Assembly: GCA_946491915.1 (NCBI GenBank)
Contig: CAMLYR010000085.1
Span: forward strand, 1 to 6,065
DNA length: 6,065 nt
Direction of reading: 5' to 3'
DNA from: an uncultured Clostridium sp.
Lineage (GTDB): Bacteria; Bacillota_A; Clostridia; TANB77; CAG-508
Shown: positions 5,578 to 6,065 of the stretch, piece by piece
How positions within the stretch are numbered: position 1 is the stretch's first letter
Layout of the letters: each line of letters opens with the position of its first letter
Made by a program: the position numbers and the translations under genes
The notes under the pieces: generated by a model
The model's input: only the letters and a program-made list of their open reading frames with translations
Told to the model about the DNA's origin: nothing
Databases searched by the model: none

Positions 5578-5605
5578 GTTATCACAAATTTGTTATAACA
5601 TTATA
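5578..5605 (-). promoter_or_regulatory. -10 box with adjoining 22-bp operator-like palindrome
   Basis: A consensus TATAAT (minus strand, 5600-5605) abuts a near-perfect 22-bp palindrome at 5578-5599. On the minus strand its arms are GTTATnACAAA and TTTGTnATAAC, with only one non-matching position per arm. The expected transcription start would fall inside the palindrome, as for a repressor operator or an mRNA 5' hairpin. The -35 region is weak (CTGAAG at 16-nt spacing). It lies 31 nt before the ATG of the 229-residue gene and is the best candidate for controlling that gene. No cognate regulator gene is visible in the window. Confidence 0.5.
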
Positions 5606-5627
5606 GAATCAAGTTTATCTACTTCAG

Positions 5628-5954
5628 TTATTCACTTTTTATAAATGACCACGCATATTCTCTAGAATCCACGTTTTGTGCCGAAAACGCCGCATCACCA
5701 TGCATTGTAATGTCGTAAATAATATAAGTATCTTGCAATTCTGTTTCTGATATTTCCGACATGAGTTGATAGTTTCCTTTCCCATTTCCTTCATACTTTT
5801 TGGATAATACAATAGAATAGCCATTAACTGTACCTATATATCCTGTATAAATGGAACCAGATGTATTATATGTCCAATACACTTTCCCATCTTCAAAAAT
5901 CTCTACTTTTCTTCCTGATTTAGCTTCCCAAGTTCCAATTAATTCGCTTGGCAC
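5628..5954 (-). CDS. hypothetical protein, probably missing its 5' end
   Basis: The 108-residue reading starts with GTG at 5954 and holds LIGTWEAKSGRKVEIFEDGKVYW (split here as LIGTWEA, residues 5-11, and VEIFEDGKVYW, 17-27). This is the opening of small beta-rich, lipocalin-like or lipoprotein domains that begin with a GTW strand. The GTG has no good ribosome binding site. The frame upstream stays open for another 21 codons, giving a protein-like stretch (SNPDVIESFDN) up to TAG 6018-6020, and contains no ATG. Secreted relatives of this type normally have an N-terminal signal peptide, absent here. I therefore suspect a remnant that lost its 5' part, although translation from GTG cannot be excluded. 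No function can be assigned. It ends 80 nt before the 229-residue gene. Confidence 0.5.
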   Translation of the reverse strand: MPSELIGTWEAKSGRKVEIFEDGKVYWTYNTSGSIYTGYIGTVNGYSIVLSKKYEGNGKGNYQLMSEISETELQDTYIIYDITMHGDAAFSAQNVDSREYAWSFIKSE

Positions 5955-6017
5955 ATTATCGAAAGACTCTATTACATCTGGATTACTTTTATTGTTTATG
6001 CCATTAAGTTTTACTAA

Positions 6018-6065
6018 CTAAGACTTCCCATACCTTAAATGGGCTTCGCACCTTGAAAATTCAAT
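6018..6065. other. non-coding window edge with a short hairpin
   Basis: No coding sequence is visible here. CCCAT (6027-6031) and ATGGG (6039-6043) form a 5-bp inverted repeat with a 7-nt loop. It lies just upstream of the truncated-looking gene and could mark a recombination junction, but nothing in the sequence proves this. Confidence 0.25.

Noticed and set aside
5639..5824. Minus-strand alternative frame of 61 codons
   Set aside because: It overlaps the 108-residue reading in another frame, and that reading has the more protein-like composition (GTW and FEDGKVYW).

Overview
The window is AT-rich (roughly one third G+C by eye). Its genes use AGA/TTA/ATA-rich codons and strong GGAGG-type ribosome binding sites, and several start with GTG. 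This points to a low-GC Firmicute, most likely a clostridial or Lachnospiraceae-type gut bacterium; that assignment is inference. Every gene I can support lies on the minus strand, so the window reads biologically from right (6065) to left (1). I see no tRNA, rRNA, CRISPR array, transposase or integrase.

Right end to about 5628: a small hypothetical gene (5628-5954) that appears to have lost its 5' end, because its reading frame stays open to a TAG at 6018-6020 without a good start. A promoter-like -10 box and a near-perfect 22-bp palindrome (5578-5605) then precede an unrecognised 229-residue gene (4858-5547).

Centre, 2567 to about 4880: the most interesting part, a compact retron of the Eco1/Sen2 (type II-A) architecture. 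In transcription order it has a promoter (TTGAAA-17-TAAGAT) inside the end of the 229-residue gene; a roughly 206-nt msr-msd non-coding RNA (4640-4845) bounded by 8-bp a1/a2 repeats and carrying a long msd hairpin; a nucleoside-deoxyribosyltransferase-like effector (3529-4620); and the reverse transcriptase (2567-3532), which overlaps the effector by ATGA. The RT has the retron hallmarks NAKAH, YADD and ITG. By analogy with studied retrons, the RT copies the msd into branched msDNA, the RT-msDNA complex holds the effector inactive, and phage interference releases the effector to kill or arrest the infected cell.

Left of the retron: an AT-rich intergenic stretch (2307-2566) with a likely terminator hairpin, then a four-helix membrane protein with a conserved C-terminal cytoplasmic domain (1410-2273). 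Next comes a run of accessory genes: an SdpI-family membrane protein (832-1209), a YiaC-like GNAT acetyltransferase (357-782), a two-helix miniprotein (94-291), and the first 20 codons of another probable acetyltransferase that leaves the window at base 1. No obvious functional link ties these to the retron. The mix of defence, acetyltransferase and orphan membrane genes resembles a genomic accessory region or island.
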